In this document: positions 16,601-23,085 of the stretch, one piece after another
How positions within the stretch are numbered: the first letter of the stretch is position 1
How the letters are laid out: every line of letters starts with the position of its first letter
Source: an uncultured Flavobacteriaceae bacterium
GTDB taxonomy: Bacteria > Bacteroidota > Bacteroidia > Flavobacteriales > Flavobacteriaceae
NCBI GenBank assembly: GCA_937901915.1
Contig: CALGUD010000093.1
Span: 1 to 23,085, forward strand
DNA length: 23,085 bases
Reading direction: 5' to 3'
The notes under the pieces: generated by a model
The model's database searches: none
What the model saw: only the letters and a program-made list of their open reading frames with translations
What the model was told of the DNA's origin: nothing
Program-made: the position numbers and the translations under genes

Positions 16601-17398
16601 CGTAATTTTTTTGGTATTGGCAATGAAACCGAGAATTTTGACGATGAGTTAGGATTAGATTACAACCGTGTTAGGATGAGTGTTTTGATGGGCTATGTAG
16701 GCGCAATAAAACGATCCAATTACGGAAGTAGGTTTAGTGGGATATTACGTTTTGAAGGAATTCAGTTAGACAACACAGAAGATAGGTTTCTCAGTGATAT
16801 TAGTACCGATGAAACTTTTTTTGAACGCAAATATTTTACAACTGCCGAAATTGGTTATACATATCAAAGTTACGATGAGCCCTTAAACCCCACCAGGGGA
16901 ATGAAATTTAATATAAATACCGGCTATACCCATAATTTTTCGGACACAAACAATAGTTTTGGATATCTGAATTCAAATCTCGGTTTCCATAACCGTTTAA
17001 GCAAAAATAAAAAGCTGGTCCTTAAAACCAACGTGGCCACCCAAATTCGATTTGGAGAAGACTTTGAGTTTTACCAGGGTGCACAATTGGGTGGAAAAAC
17101 AGGTTTGCGCGGCTATCGTTTAGAGCGTTTTACCGGAAAAAACAGCTTGGTTTTTAACGGTGATGTACGTTACAATTTTAACTCATTTAAAACTTCATTC
17201 TTGCCTCTCCAAATAGGGATCTACGGAGGATATGATCTTGGTCGGGTATGGGTTCCAGATGAAAATTCTAAAAACTGGCATGACTCGATTGGCGGTGGAA
17301 TTTATGTAATTGCAAGCCAGGTCTTAAGTGCTGATTTTTCCTTTTTTAATTCTGATGATGGCAACCGGTTTGCTTTTCAGTTAGGATTTAGTTTTTAG
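13697..17398 (+). CDS. Metallophosphoesterase / kinase-like segment / Omp85-type barrel multidomain lipoprotein
   Basis: This 1233-residue lipoprotein (LITSC, Cys19) has four parts. Residues about 45-345 are a calcineurin-like phosphoesterase: YLTGDAG, FLGDNIYP, PGNHDWYN, AIHHPLF and SGHEHSLQY. Residues about 440-750 resemble HipA/PI4K/Fam20-type kinases: RMGGGHQTKTLRL like a glycine-rich loop, NMRAIKK with a possible catalytic lysine (about 470), MLIGDWDRHEDQW (Asp612, Arg613, His614) like the catalytic loop, and PIPRDRDQAF (Asp637, Asp639) like the metal site. Residues about 757-845 hold three G-x-x-x-x-D repeats. From about 890 to the end is an Omp85/BamA-type barrel with LGGKTGLRGYR (1131-1141) and a terminal FSF. 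It is probably anchored in the outer membrane, with the phosphoesterase in the periplasm or outside. The phosphoesterase and barrel are clear; the kinase reading is my inference. Substrates unknown. Divergent from the HD-PycTM gene, 74 bp apart. Confidence 0.9.
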   Translation: MSIKYLIQTILFLILITSCATYKAQYKEEVPVAEYPEENEIEKTFYLTGDAGYSELGSTSLGLIGFKQAIDTVRKGDYAIFLGDNIYPKGLPQEDDPKRQVSEHRLNTQLHTVSDFKGEVLFIPGNHDWYNEGIQGLKRQEDYLEGKLQGENIFRPDDACPLDEIEVSESIHLIIVDSQWYLENWDAHPGINDKCEIKSREKFFIEFESMIKKSEGKTIIVAIHHPLFTYGPHGGYFSARQQLYPSQRKIPVPVLGMLANHIRQSGGVSKQDLQNERYSELATWLQAILKYKDEKVIVVSGHEHSLQYIISNDIPQVIAGSGSKASAARLTGDAVFVHGKQGLAILDVFKDGSSWIRYYVNNHGKNELVYQTEIYPPKKASLHREFPETYPEYVKTAVYSKEETEKTDFYESFWGDHYRKIYGTEIKAKVALLDTLYGGLKPIRMGGGHQTKTLRLLDKNGREFNMRAIKKNAVQFLQTVAFKGKVLDNEDLSETLPEKFLLDLYTASHPYTPYVVNVLSDAVNIYHTNPEVYYIPKQPALGDYNQDYGDELYMIEERPAKEHRHEPSFGSPDDIQSTDKLFSNLRQDEKYKFDESAYIRARMFDMLIGDWDRHEDQWRWAEFDTEDGKIYRPIPRDRDQAFSHYDGAILGSLRTLISPAKMIQPYESELKNLEYFNAAALPMDRVLLPNAIEEDWIREAKYIQEHLTDDVIEKAFTAIPVEIDTTTTNLIKEKLKGRRALLTDIARDYFKIVNKTAILKGTDKDDIIEVIRTSRNETNVKIYRNKGGEKTDLMVDKTFHADVTKEIWIYGLDDTDIFEVNKKAKNPIKVRLIGGQNNDTYRIHEGKKVIIYDHKSKENTVEFNNGAREKFTDIYKNNIFTFERDISKTRTFLPSIGYNPDDGVKVGLRYEERNYKFEGDPFTTWNAFTANYFFATQGLEFRYDGELTNTFGTTNLAYGAKATTANFTRNFFGIGNETENFDDELGLDYNRVRMSVLMGYVGAIKRSNYGSRFSGILRFEGIQLDNTEDRFLSDISTDETFFERKYFTTAEIGYTYQSYDEPLNPTRGMKFNINTGYTHNFSDTNNSFGYLNSNLGFHNRLSKNKKLVLKTNVATQIRFGEDFEFYQGAQLGGKTGLRGYRLERFTGKNSLVFNGDVRYNFNSFKTSFLPLQIGIYGGYDLGRVWVPDENSKNWHDSIGGGIYVIASQVLSADFSFFNSDDGNRFAFQLGFSF

Positions 17399-17606
17399 AG
17401 AATCACTACACCGGAAAAAATTAACCCTTTATGTCCTCTGCATCAATCACAGTATTATAAAACGCACAAATGGGTGAAAAATCTCACATTTAAATTAAAT
17501 TATATAAGTTATCTTAAAAATAATTCTACTTTTACACCCTATATGTAAAATAATTACAAGGACGTTACGTAGTTATTTTAACTGAACCCTACTAACAATA
17601 CTATAT

Positions 17607-18827
17607 ATGAAAAAATTATTCACATTTATAATAGCTATAATCTTTAGTATTAATAGCTACTCTCAAGTTAACTTTGAAAAGGGTTATTTTATTGACAATG
17701 CAGACCAAAGAACTGAGTGTTTAATTAAAAACGTTGACTGGAAAAACAATCCAACAGAATTTAAATATAAGTTAAACGAAAATTCTGAGCAACAAACCGG
17801 CACTATCCAAACCATTAAAGAGTTTGGTGTATCAAACTTCATATATCAGCGGTATTTGGTCCAGATTGATAAATCCAGCAATCATGTAACTGAATTAACT
17901 AATGAAAAAAATCCTGCATTTGTTAAAGAAACAGTATTCTTAAAAGTATTAGTTAAAGGAAATAGTAACTTATATGTTTATGAAGATGGTAGAATAAAAC
18001 GCTTTTTTATTAATACCGATAATACACCTGCCGAACAATTGGTATATAAGAAATATTTAATAGATAATGGTAGAAATGAAATTGGAGAGAATAAAATGTA
18101 CCATCAACAAATTTTAAACAATTTAAACTGCGAAGAGTTAACTGCTAATGATATTAAGAATGTTGACTATACAGAAAGAAGTTTAACACGGCTATTTATT
18201 AAAGAAAATAAATGCAATGATCCTGATTTTGAAACTCTTGTAAAAAAAGAGAAGAAGGATTTATTTAATTTACGTGTTAAAATGGGTGTAAATTTCTCTT
18301 CATTAACTGTAATAAAGTACGGGCCATATCTCAAAGCTGATTTTGATTATGGGAGTAAAATGAGTTTAAGGCCTGGGTTGGAATTTGAATATATACTACC
18401 TTTTAACAAAAATAAATGGTCCGTAGCTCTAGAATCGTACTATCAAAACTTTAAAGATGATGAACCGGATAAGCGAGGTGAAACTACCTTTGAATATGCC
18501 AGTGTGGAGTATTCTGCAATTGATATATCATTTGGATTACGTCATTATTTCTTTCTTAATGATAACTCAAAAATATTTTTAACAGGCTCTTACGTAGCCG
18601 GCATTCCGCTTAGCACTCAATTTTCTTATAAAATACAATATCAGGTTGATGAGAGTATTGAATTGGATTTCAGATTTAACCCTGCCGTTGGTGTTGGCTT
18701 TGATTATAATGACAAAATAAACGTGGAATTTAAATATAATTTTAGTACAACTGTAATAGATAAATATAATTACTGGACTTCCGAGTATGATACTTTTTCT
18801 ATTGTTTTAGGGTACAATTTCTTATAA
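17607..18827 (+). CDS. Outer-membrane beta-barrel protein with N-terminal soluble domain
   Basis: This 406-residue protein has a signal peptide ending SYSQ (cleavage near residue 20), typical of Flavobacteriia. Residues about 21-215 form a soluble region with repeated strand-turn segments (FEKGYFIDNADQRTECLIKNVDW and YVYEDGRIKRFF; the key cores are GYFID and YEDGR). Residues about 221-406 look like a small beta-barrel: alternating hydrophobic residues (LRVKMGVNFSSL, MSLRPGLEFEYILPF, SAIDISFGLRHYFFL, KINVEFKYNF) and a final strand FSIVLGYNFL. The domain order matches a class of poorly studied Bacteroidota outer-membrane proteins with a soluble head and an OmpW/PorT-like barrel. No ligand can be named. 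The 208-bp leader towards the large gene upstream shows no recognisable element. A bidirectional terminator follows 40 bp after the stop. Confidence 0.85.
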   Translation: MKKLFTFIIAIIFSINSYSQVNFEKGYFIDNADQRTECLIKNVDWKNNPTEFKYKLNENSEQQTGTIQTIKEFGVSNFIYQRYLVQIDKSSNHVTELTNEKNPAFVKETVFLKVLVKGNSNLYVYEDGRIKRFFINTDNTPAEQLVYKKYLIDNGRNEIGENKMYHQQILNNLNCEELTANDIKNVDYTERSLTRLFIKENKCNDPDFETLVKKEKKDLFNLRVKMGVNFSSLTVIKYGPYLKADFDYGSKMSLRPGLEFEYILPFNKNKWSVALESYYQNFKDDEPDKRGETTFEYASVEYSAIDISFGLRHYFFLNDNSKIFLTGSYVAGIPLSTQFSYKIQYQVDESIELDFRFNPAVGVGFDYNDKINVEFKYNFSTTVIDKYNYWTSEYDTFSIVLGYNFL

Positions 18828-18867
18828 AACAATAAGATTAACAAACGCGTTTTTATCTTAAACATAA

Positions 18868-18903
18868 AAACCTCACAACTTTCCGGATTAAGTTGTGAGG
18901 TTT
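18868..18903. terminator. Bidirectional terminator between convergent genes
   Basis: A 14-bp perfect stem (AAACCTCACAACTT paired with AAGTTGTGAGGTTT) encloses an 8-base loop, TCCGGATT. The stem is flanked by A residues on the left and T residues on the right, so it can end transcripts from both sides. It lies between the barrel gene (+) and the serine hydrolase gene (-). Confidence 0.9.
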
Positions 18904-18927
18904 ATTATTTATAATAGAATTTCTTTA

Positions 18928-20589
18928 TTACTTAGACCTGTTTATTTTCACTCCTACACTTCCCGTCAAAGGTTTTCTGGGATCTTTCTCTTCATTCCCT
19001 TCGGCCACACTATTATTAAAAGTAATAGTTACTTTTTCATAATCTTCACCTTCAAACTTACAAGTAATCTGGTCTCCATGAACATTCTCAAGGAAACGCC
19101 AGGTAAACTGTAAGGTTGTGTCATCTACCCATACCGCGTTCGCAGCAATTTTGGATGGGAAGTCAATCCGGTTGGGCACAGGAAATAAGGAATTGGCCAC
19201 TTTTTTTTCGTTATCATCTACAATCCACTTATTGAGTCCGCAATTGATCTCAGTAGTCTCCTTTCCTTCATTTACAATAAGCTTACATACTCCTTCTTCC
19301 GAAAAAATAAAAAACATTGTATCTACTCCCAACTCATTATCTTCTTCTAATGTAAATTGCTTATTCGCTATCTTACTCACTACACTTGATGTGTCCATCA
19401 AAACTGGTGGAGCAATGGCTAAATTCTTTAAAGCCTGTTCAAACTCCACTTCTCCAATAATATCCTTAGGCAGGGGTTCGTCTTCTATACCGGGTAATAA
19501 ATTATCCCATATAAGCTTCATGTTTTTTCCCATATCAAAACTTTCGCCGGTAATTGCTACCACCAAATCCTTCTCCGGAATCACTATAGAAAACTGGCCA
19601 TAGGCACCATCTGCCCTGAAACCACCCGGGAAATTTCGCCAAAACTGGTATCCGTAACCTTGAGCCCAATCATTTGTTTCATCATATTCTTTACTCCAGG
19701 GATTAGATTGTATTTGTTTGCTTGTAGCATCATTTACCCACTGTTCAGTTAATATTTCTTCGCCTTCCCATTTTCCCTTTTGTAAATAGAGTTGTCCAAG
19801 TTTGGCAATGTCTTCTGTTTTTACCCTTAAACCAAAGCCTCCGGTATTTATACCCTCGGGACTTTCTTTCCAGTCCGCATCCGTTATATTTAAAGGATCA
19901 AAAAGCCTTGGCTGTAAATAATCAATTAGTTTCTCACCGGAAACCTTCTGTATTATTGCCGAAAGCATAAATGTGGCCGGAGTGTTGTACACAAATTTTG
20001 TCCCAGGTTCATGTTCAATAGGTGCATTTAAAAAAGATTTTACCCAGCTTTTGTTTTCTACTTTGAACATTTTATCAATAGCGGTTTCACTATGCCCGGT
20101 AGACATGGTAAGTAAATGTTTTACAGTTAAAGCATTAAGTTCGGGACTAGCTTCCACCGGCACATCATCCGGAAAAAAAGAAATGACTTTATCATCAACA
20201 GAGAACAAACCTTCTTTTACCGCCAATCCCACTGCTGTAGAAGTAAAACTTTTACTTAAAGAATATAACTGATGTTTATACTCGGGCTTATAGGGATCCC
20301 ACCAACCTTCTGCAATTACATGTCCGTTACGAAGGATCATAATACTATGAAACTGGATTTCACTTTTTCCTATCTCATTAATTAATTTTATAATACTTTG
20401 TGATGATACACCTTGTTCTTCAGGCAAACTTCTTGGAAAGGTAAATTGTTCTTCTACTTCAGGCTCTACAACCTTTACTTCGGGTTCTTTTTTACAAAAA
20501 GTAAGGGTTAGCAATAAGCTAAAAAAAATAGCAAATGCTACTATTCGTTTTACTGTAATCTTTGTATTGGTTAGCATAGTTTTGTTCAT
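18928..20589 (-). CDS. CubicO / class C beta-lactamase-type serine hydrolase lipoprotein
   Basis: This 553-residue lipoprotein has its lipobox near residue 32 (TLTFC). The serine hydrolase domain spans about residues 50-375. The SxxK motif is SLSK (Ser110 nucleophile, Lys113) in YSLSKSFTSTAVGLAV. The second motif is YNT (Tyr201) in FVYNTPATFML, where the usual Y-x-N reads Y-N-T, as in many Bacteroidota homologues. Supporting family features are LTVKHLLTMSTGH, HEPGTKFVYN, GFGLRVKTEDIAKLGQLYL, WAQGYGYQFWRN and GAYGQFSIVIPEKDLVVAITG. An extra C-terminal region (about 380-553) is strand-rich and may be a DUF3471-like or lipocalin-like domain. Members include esterases, D-aminopeptidases and 6-aminohexanoate-dimer hydrolases; antibiotic resistance is not implied. 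Two starts are possible (Met1 and Met5); Met1 is used. Substrate unknown. Confidence 0.92.
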   Translation of the reverse strand: MNKTMLTNTKITVKRIVAFAIFFSLLLTLTFCKKEPEVKVVEPEVEEQFTFPRSLPEEQGVSSQSIIKLINEIGKSEIQFHSIMILRNGHVIAEGWWDPYKPEYKHQLYSLSKSFTSTAVGLAVKEGLFSVDDKVISFFPDDVPVEASPELNALTVKHLLTMSTGHSETAIDKMFKVENKSWVKSFLNAPIEHEPGTKFVYNTPATFMLSAIIQKVSGEKLIDYLQPRLFDPLNITDADWKESPEGINTGGFGLRVKTEDIAKLGQLYLQKGKWEGEEILTEQWVNDATSKQIQSNPWSKEYDETNDWAQGYGYQFWRNFPGGFRADGAYGQFSIVIPEKDLVVAITGESFDMGKNMKLIWDNLLPGIEDEPLPKDIIGEVEFEQALKNLAIAPPVLMDTSSVVSKIANKQFTLEEDNELGVDTMFFIFSEEGVCKLIVNEGKETTEINCGLNKWIVDDNEKKVANSLFPVPNRIDFPSKIAANAVWVDDTTLQFTWRFLENVHGDQITCKFEGEDYEKVTITFNNSVAEGNEEKDPRKPLTGSVGVKINRSK

Positions 20590-20792
20590 TTAATAAAGAT
20601 GAAGATATAAAAAAAAAATTGAGTAAGATTCGGCTTTTATGTTCAACTTTCTGATTCAGATAAAAATAAGTTATATATAATTGTGTTCCAATTAAAATTT
20701 TAACATAAAATAAACCATGACTACTACACATTTTATTGGAGCCATTTTCGTTATTGAAATATCAATTATATCTAAAACAAACGTTAACAAAA

Positions 20793-20822
20793 TTGCTGTT
20801 TAATCTTCATGTATTATCTTTA
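20793..20822 (+). promoter_or_regulatory. Candidate promoter of the propeller-ThuA pair
   Basis: TTG (20793-20795) is followed after 19 bases by TATCTTTA (20815-20822), one mismatch from TAnnTTTG. It lies 28 bp upstream of the ATG at 20851, in the 261-bp gap shared with the divergent serine hydrolase gene. I see no clear element for the hydrolase side. Confidence 0.5.
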
Positions 20823-20850
20823 GTATCTAATAACCAATAGAAAAATCACT

Positions 20851-21747
20851 ATGAAGTACTTAAATTTAGTAGCTCTTGCTTGTGTTCTTATACTAAGCAG
20901 TTGTAAAAATTCCAGCAAAAAGTCTGATTCTGAAACCGATAAAACAGACAGTACGGCCGTAGAAACTAAAAAGCCTCAACTTATTCATCAATGGACTACC
21001 GACACACTTCTTACGACAAACGAATCTGTTATTTATGATAAAAAAAGAGACATTCTTTATGTATCTAATATAGCAGGAAAACCTGATAGTATTGATGGAA
21101 ATGGGTTTCTATCTAAAGTAGACCTTATGGGTAAAATAACTGATACTATGTGGATTAAAGGTTTAGATGCGCCTAAAGGAATGGGTATAATTGAAGACAC
21201 CCTTTATGTAACTGACATAGATGATGTAGTAAAAATAAATATTGAAACCGGTGAAATTCTAAAAAAATATCATGTTGAAGGATCTGAATTTTTAAATGAT
21301 ATTACCGTAAGTTCGGATGGTAAAATTTATTTCTCTGACTCCAATAAGGGCGACATACACGTTATTGAAAATGATAAGGTAAGCCTGGTTAAAGACAGTC
21401 TTGCAGGTCCAAATGGCCTTTTAGCAGTTAATGGTAAACTCTTAGTGGCTTTATGGAATGATAAAACCTTGAATACCTTCGACCCGGAAACCGGGGAAAT
21501 GACAAAGCAGACTGATAGTCTTAACAATCCCGACGGTATTGTAGCTGTTGGTGATGGCACTTACCTGGTATCCAGCTGGAACGGGCTCGTACACCTTATA
21601 AATGAGGACTGGAGTAAGGAATTAATGTTAGATACTACGGCCGATGAAATAAGTGCAGCTGACATTGAATATATTTCCGATAAAAACATTCTTTTAGTGC
21701 CAAACTTTTTTAAGAACACTGTTTCTGCCTATAAACTGGAAAAATAG
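20851..21747 (+). CDS. SMP-30/NHL-like six-bladed beta-propeller lipoprotein
   Basis: This 298-residue protein is a lipoprotein (LILSSC, Cys18) with a Ser/Lys/Asp-rich linker before the folded domain. The rest reads as six propeller blades, each with a strand pair of the type -GxLYVxD- : ESVIYDKKRDILYVSN, KGMGIIEDTLYVTD, NDITVSSDGKIYFSD, PNGLLAVNGKLLVAL, PDGIVAVGDGTYLVSS and AADIEYISDKNILLVP. The PNG and PDG turns and conserved Asp/Asn residues match SMP-30/gluconolactonase/NHL proteins, which bind a metal in the central channel. A hydrolytic role is possible but not shown. The ThuA gene follows after 54 bp, in the same direction and without a terminator, so they are probably one operon. Both could act on sugars or related compounds outside the cytoplasm. 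Confidence 0.88.
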   Translation: MKYLNLVALACVLILSSCKNSSKKSDSETDKTDSTAVETKKPQLIHQWTTDTLLTTNESVIYDKKRDILYVSNIAGKPDSIDGNGFLSKVDLMGKITDTMWIKGLDAPKGMGIIEDTLYVTDIDDVVKINIETGEILKKYHVEGSEFLNDITVSSDGKIYFSDSNKGDIHVIENDKVSLVKDSLAGPNGLLAVNGKLLVALWNDKTLNTFDPETGEMTKQTDSLNNPDGIVAVGDGTYLVSSWNGLVHLINEDWSKELMLDTTADEISAADIEYISDKNILLVPNFFKNTVSAYKLEK

Positions 21748-21801
21748 AGTTTACAACATAGTTATAGCTAATATTACTAAACAACAACTAACCTAATAAT
21801 C

Positions 21802-22566
21802 ATGAATAAAAAAATAATTCTAGCATTTACATTTACACTGTTGATGTTTAATGGATTTGCACAAAAGCAATTCAAAGCGTTGCTGTTCACTAAAACGGCA
21901 GGGTATCATCACGAATCAATTAATGAAGGTGTAGATGCAATAAGAAAATTGGCAGACCGTCACAATTTTGAACTACACTGGAATGAAAATGCGCAGCAGT
22001 GTTTCAGGGATGAATTTTTAAAAGATTTTCAGGTCATAATTTTTTTAAATACCACAGAAGATATTTTAAATGAACAACAAGAAGCTGCTTTTAAAAAATT
22101 CATTCAGTCGGGTAAAGGATTTGTAGGCATTCACAGTGCATCAGACACAGAATACGACTGGCCATGGTACAACCAGTTAGTGGGAAAAATGTTTCTTATT
22201 CATCCTGCGCAACAAACCGCTATGATTACAGTAGAAGACGCTAATTTTCCGGGCATGGAAATTTTCCCGGAGCGTTTTATGTGGACAGATGAGTGGTATG
22301 AATTTAAAAAAGAAGAATATTCTAAAGATTTGAGGGTCTTGCTTGCAATTGATGAAACCACATATAAACCCTATGCTAAATGGGGGCCTAAAGAAGGGAA
22401 AGGTATGGGTTACCATCCTATTTCCTGGTACCAGGAGTTTGATGGCGGACGTTCTTTCTATACCGGTTTAGGACATATTGCCGAAGTATATAGCGACCCT
22501 TGGTTTTTACATCATATCTATGGTGGTATTTACTGGGCTGCTACCGGAAACGGTATTAAAAAATAA
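21802..22566 (+). CDS. Secreted ThuA-like domain protein
   Basis: This 254-residue protein has a cleavable signal peptide (ends GFA-Q, near residue 20) and a ThuA-like domain over nearly all the rest. ThuA domains have a class I glutamine amidotransferase-like fold. Hallmarks are LLFTKTAGYHHESI (about 27-40), FLNTTEDIL, GKGFVGIHSASDTEYDWPWY (key residues GIHSASD), KMFLIHPAQQ, the WTDEWYEF motif, KGMGYHPISWYQEFDGGRSFYTGLGH (cores HPISW and GRSFYTGLGH) and a C-terminal HHIYGGIYWA. The family is linked to trehalose and other sugar use in some bacteria, and large numbers of secreted copies occur in Bacteroidota next to sugar dehydrogenases or hydrolases; the exact reaction is not established. It is downstream of the propeller gene and followed by a terminator. 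Confidence 0.94.
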   Translation: MNKKIILAFTFTLLMFNGFAQKQFKALLFTKTAGYHHESINEGVDAIRKLADRHNFELHWNENAQQCFRDEFLKDFQVIIFLNTTEDILNEQQEAAFKKFIQSGKGFVGIHSASDTEYDWPWYNQLVGKMFLIHPAQQTAMITVEDANFPGMEIFPERFMWTDEWYEFKKEEYSKDLRVLLAIDETTYKPYAKWGPKEGKGMGYHPISWYQEFDGGRSFYTGLGHIAEVYSDPWFLHHIYGGIYWAATGNGIKK

Positions 22567-22584
22567 TAAAGGAACTTTCTATAT

Positions 22585-22617
22585 AATCAGGCTCTTGTTT
22601 TACAGGAGCCTGATTTT
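22585..22617 (+). terminator. Rho-independent terminator after the ThuA gene
   Basis: AATCAGGCTC (22585-22594) pairs perfectly with GAGCCTGATT (22606-22615) across an 11-base loop, followed by a short T run. It lies 18 bp after the ThuA stop and closes the propeller-ThuA operon. The following 160 bp show only the promoter box listed next. Confidence 0.85.
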
Positions 22618-22763
22618 ATTTAACTGCGGTCACAATCATTGTAGCAGAAAAGCTCACCTTAAGTTCCCCCTTCCTTCTTTTTTATTACAGAGACATACAA
22701 ATCTTAGAGTCAGTTTTAACATTGTATTATAGTCAAATTCCAAAGTACTCTGGTAATATGCAG

Positions 22764-22771
22764 TACTTTTG
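22764..22771 (+). promoter_or_regulatory. -7 promoter box upstream of the flavin oxidoreductase gene
   Basis: TACTTTTG matches TAnnTTTG exactly and lies 25 bp before the ATG at 22797. No well-spaced -33 TTG is present. Its position favours 22797 over the closer ATGs at 22782 and 22788, which would leave almost no leader. Confidence 0.5.
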
Positions 22772-22796
22772 TATTAGATAAATGAGAATGATTCAT

Positions 22797-23085
22797 ATGA
22801 AACCGACTTCAAAAAATATTCCATATTCACTGTTGGAATTAGACTTTGTGTCTAAGGGCAGTAATCCGGCAGAAACCTTTAAGAACAGCCTGAAACTGGC
22901 ACAAAAAGCAGAAGAATTTGGCTATACACGGTTTTGGTTGGCCGAACATCACAATACCATCAGTATTGCCAGTTCGGCTACTTCTATTCTCATTGGTCAT
23001 ATTGCCGGTAGCACGAAAACAATAAGGGTTGGTTCCGGTGGAATTATGCTTCCTAATCATTCCCCTCTTATCGTAGCCGAACAAT
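22797..23085 (+). CDS. LLM-class (luciferase-like) flavin-dependent oxidoreductase, N-terminal part (3' truncated by window)
   Basis: The frame is open to the end of the window and gives about 96 residues of a luciferase-like monooxygenase. Three in-frame ATGs occur (22782, 22788 and 22797), directly after a TAA at 22779. The last is preferred because it begins the family-like sequence MKPTSKNIPYSLLELDFVS and leaves a normal leader after the -7 box. Diagnostic parts are AEEFGYTRFWLAEHHN (flavin-binding barrel strand 2 region) and IRVGSGGIMLPNHSPLIVAEQ (cores VGSGGIMLPNHSPL), typical of the MsnO8/YhbW group of FMN- or F420-independent flavin enzymes in bacteria. It is predicted to be cytoplasmic and to use reduced FMN. 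The substrate is unknown, and the catalytic C-terminal half lies outside the window. Confidence 0.9.
   Translation, partial: MKPTSKNIPYSLLELDFVSKGSNPAETFKNSLKLAQKAEEFGYTRFWLAEHHNTISIASSATSILIGHIAGSTKTIRVGSGGIMLPNHSPLIVAEQ

Noticed and set aside
13697..17398. The large protein as an essential BamA assembly factor
   Set aside because: It lacks POTRA repeats and carries enzyme domains instead, so only the barrel is Omp85-like.
18928..20589. The serine hydrolase as an antibiotic-resistance beta-lactamase
   Set aside because: It has the SxxK motif, but the second motif is YNT and it has a long extra C-terminal domain and a lipid anchor, which fits CubicO-type hydrolases better than true class C beta-lactamases.
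22839..23084. Minus-strand reading frame at the window end
   Set aside because: It is a shadow of the plus-strand luciferase-like gene, whose translation matches a known family over its whole visible length.

Overview
The window is AT-rich DNA from a member of the Bacteroidota, most likely a marine or environmental Flavobacteriaceae. The signs are a SusC/SusD pair, many lipoproteins and secreted proteins with short Flavobacteriia-type signal peptides (for example one ending SYSQ), A-rich leaders instead of Shine-Dalgarno sites, and several TAnnTTTG (-7) promoter boxes. The genus cannot be read from the sequence. I see no rRNA, tRNA, insertion sequence, CRISPR array or prophage gene. No gene-free stretch exceeds 300 bases.

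Region 1 (1-4954, + strand) is the end of a polysaccharide utilisation locus. It holds the C-terminal part of a SusC-type TonB-dependent transporter, its SusD-type glycan-binding lipoprotein, a GH26 endo-beta-mannanase lipoprotein, and a cytoplasmic cellobiose/mannobiose 2-epimerase. Together they suggest beta-mannan use: surface cleavage, import by SusCD, then epimerisation of mannobiose to mannosyl-glucose. The GH130 phosphorylase that normally completes this route is not in the window. A strong terminator follows susD, and a perfect 12-bp inverted repeat sits directly in front of the mannanase.

Region 2 (5060-9922) holds housekeeping and unassigned genes: a DUF255 thioredoxin-like lipoprotein, a divergent lipoprotein of unknown role, a stand-alone PhnA/YjdM C-terminal domain protein, and a two-gene unit of a metallophosphoesterase and a small secreted protein.

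Region 3 (10100-17398) is the most interesting. A 785-residue GAF-domain protein meets tail to tail, with an 8-bp overlap, a protein that fuses an HD phosphohydrolase to a membrane domain resembling the Pycsar phage-defence effector PycTM. No cyclase is visible nearby. Divergent from it, 74 bp away, is a 1233-residue lipoprotein combining a calcineurin-like phosphoesterase, a central segment with motifs like HipA/PI4K/Fam20-type kinases, a short repeat segment and an Omp85/BamA-type barrel. A kinase-like and a phosphatase-like module on one outer-membrane protein would be unusual.

Region 4 (17607-23085) holds an outer-membrane beta-barrel protein, a CubicO-type serine hydrolase lipoprotein (convergent with it across a bidirectional terminator), a six-bladed SMP-30/NHL-like propeller lipoprotein followed by a ThuA-like secreted protein, and the start of a luciferase-like flavin oxidoreductase that runs off the window.
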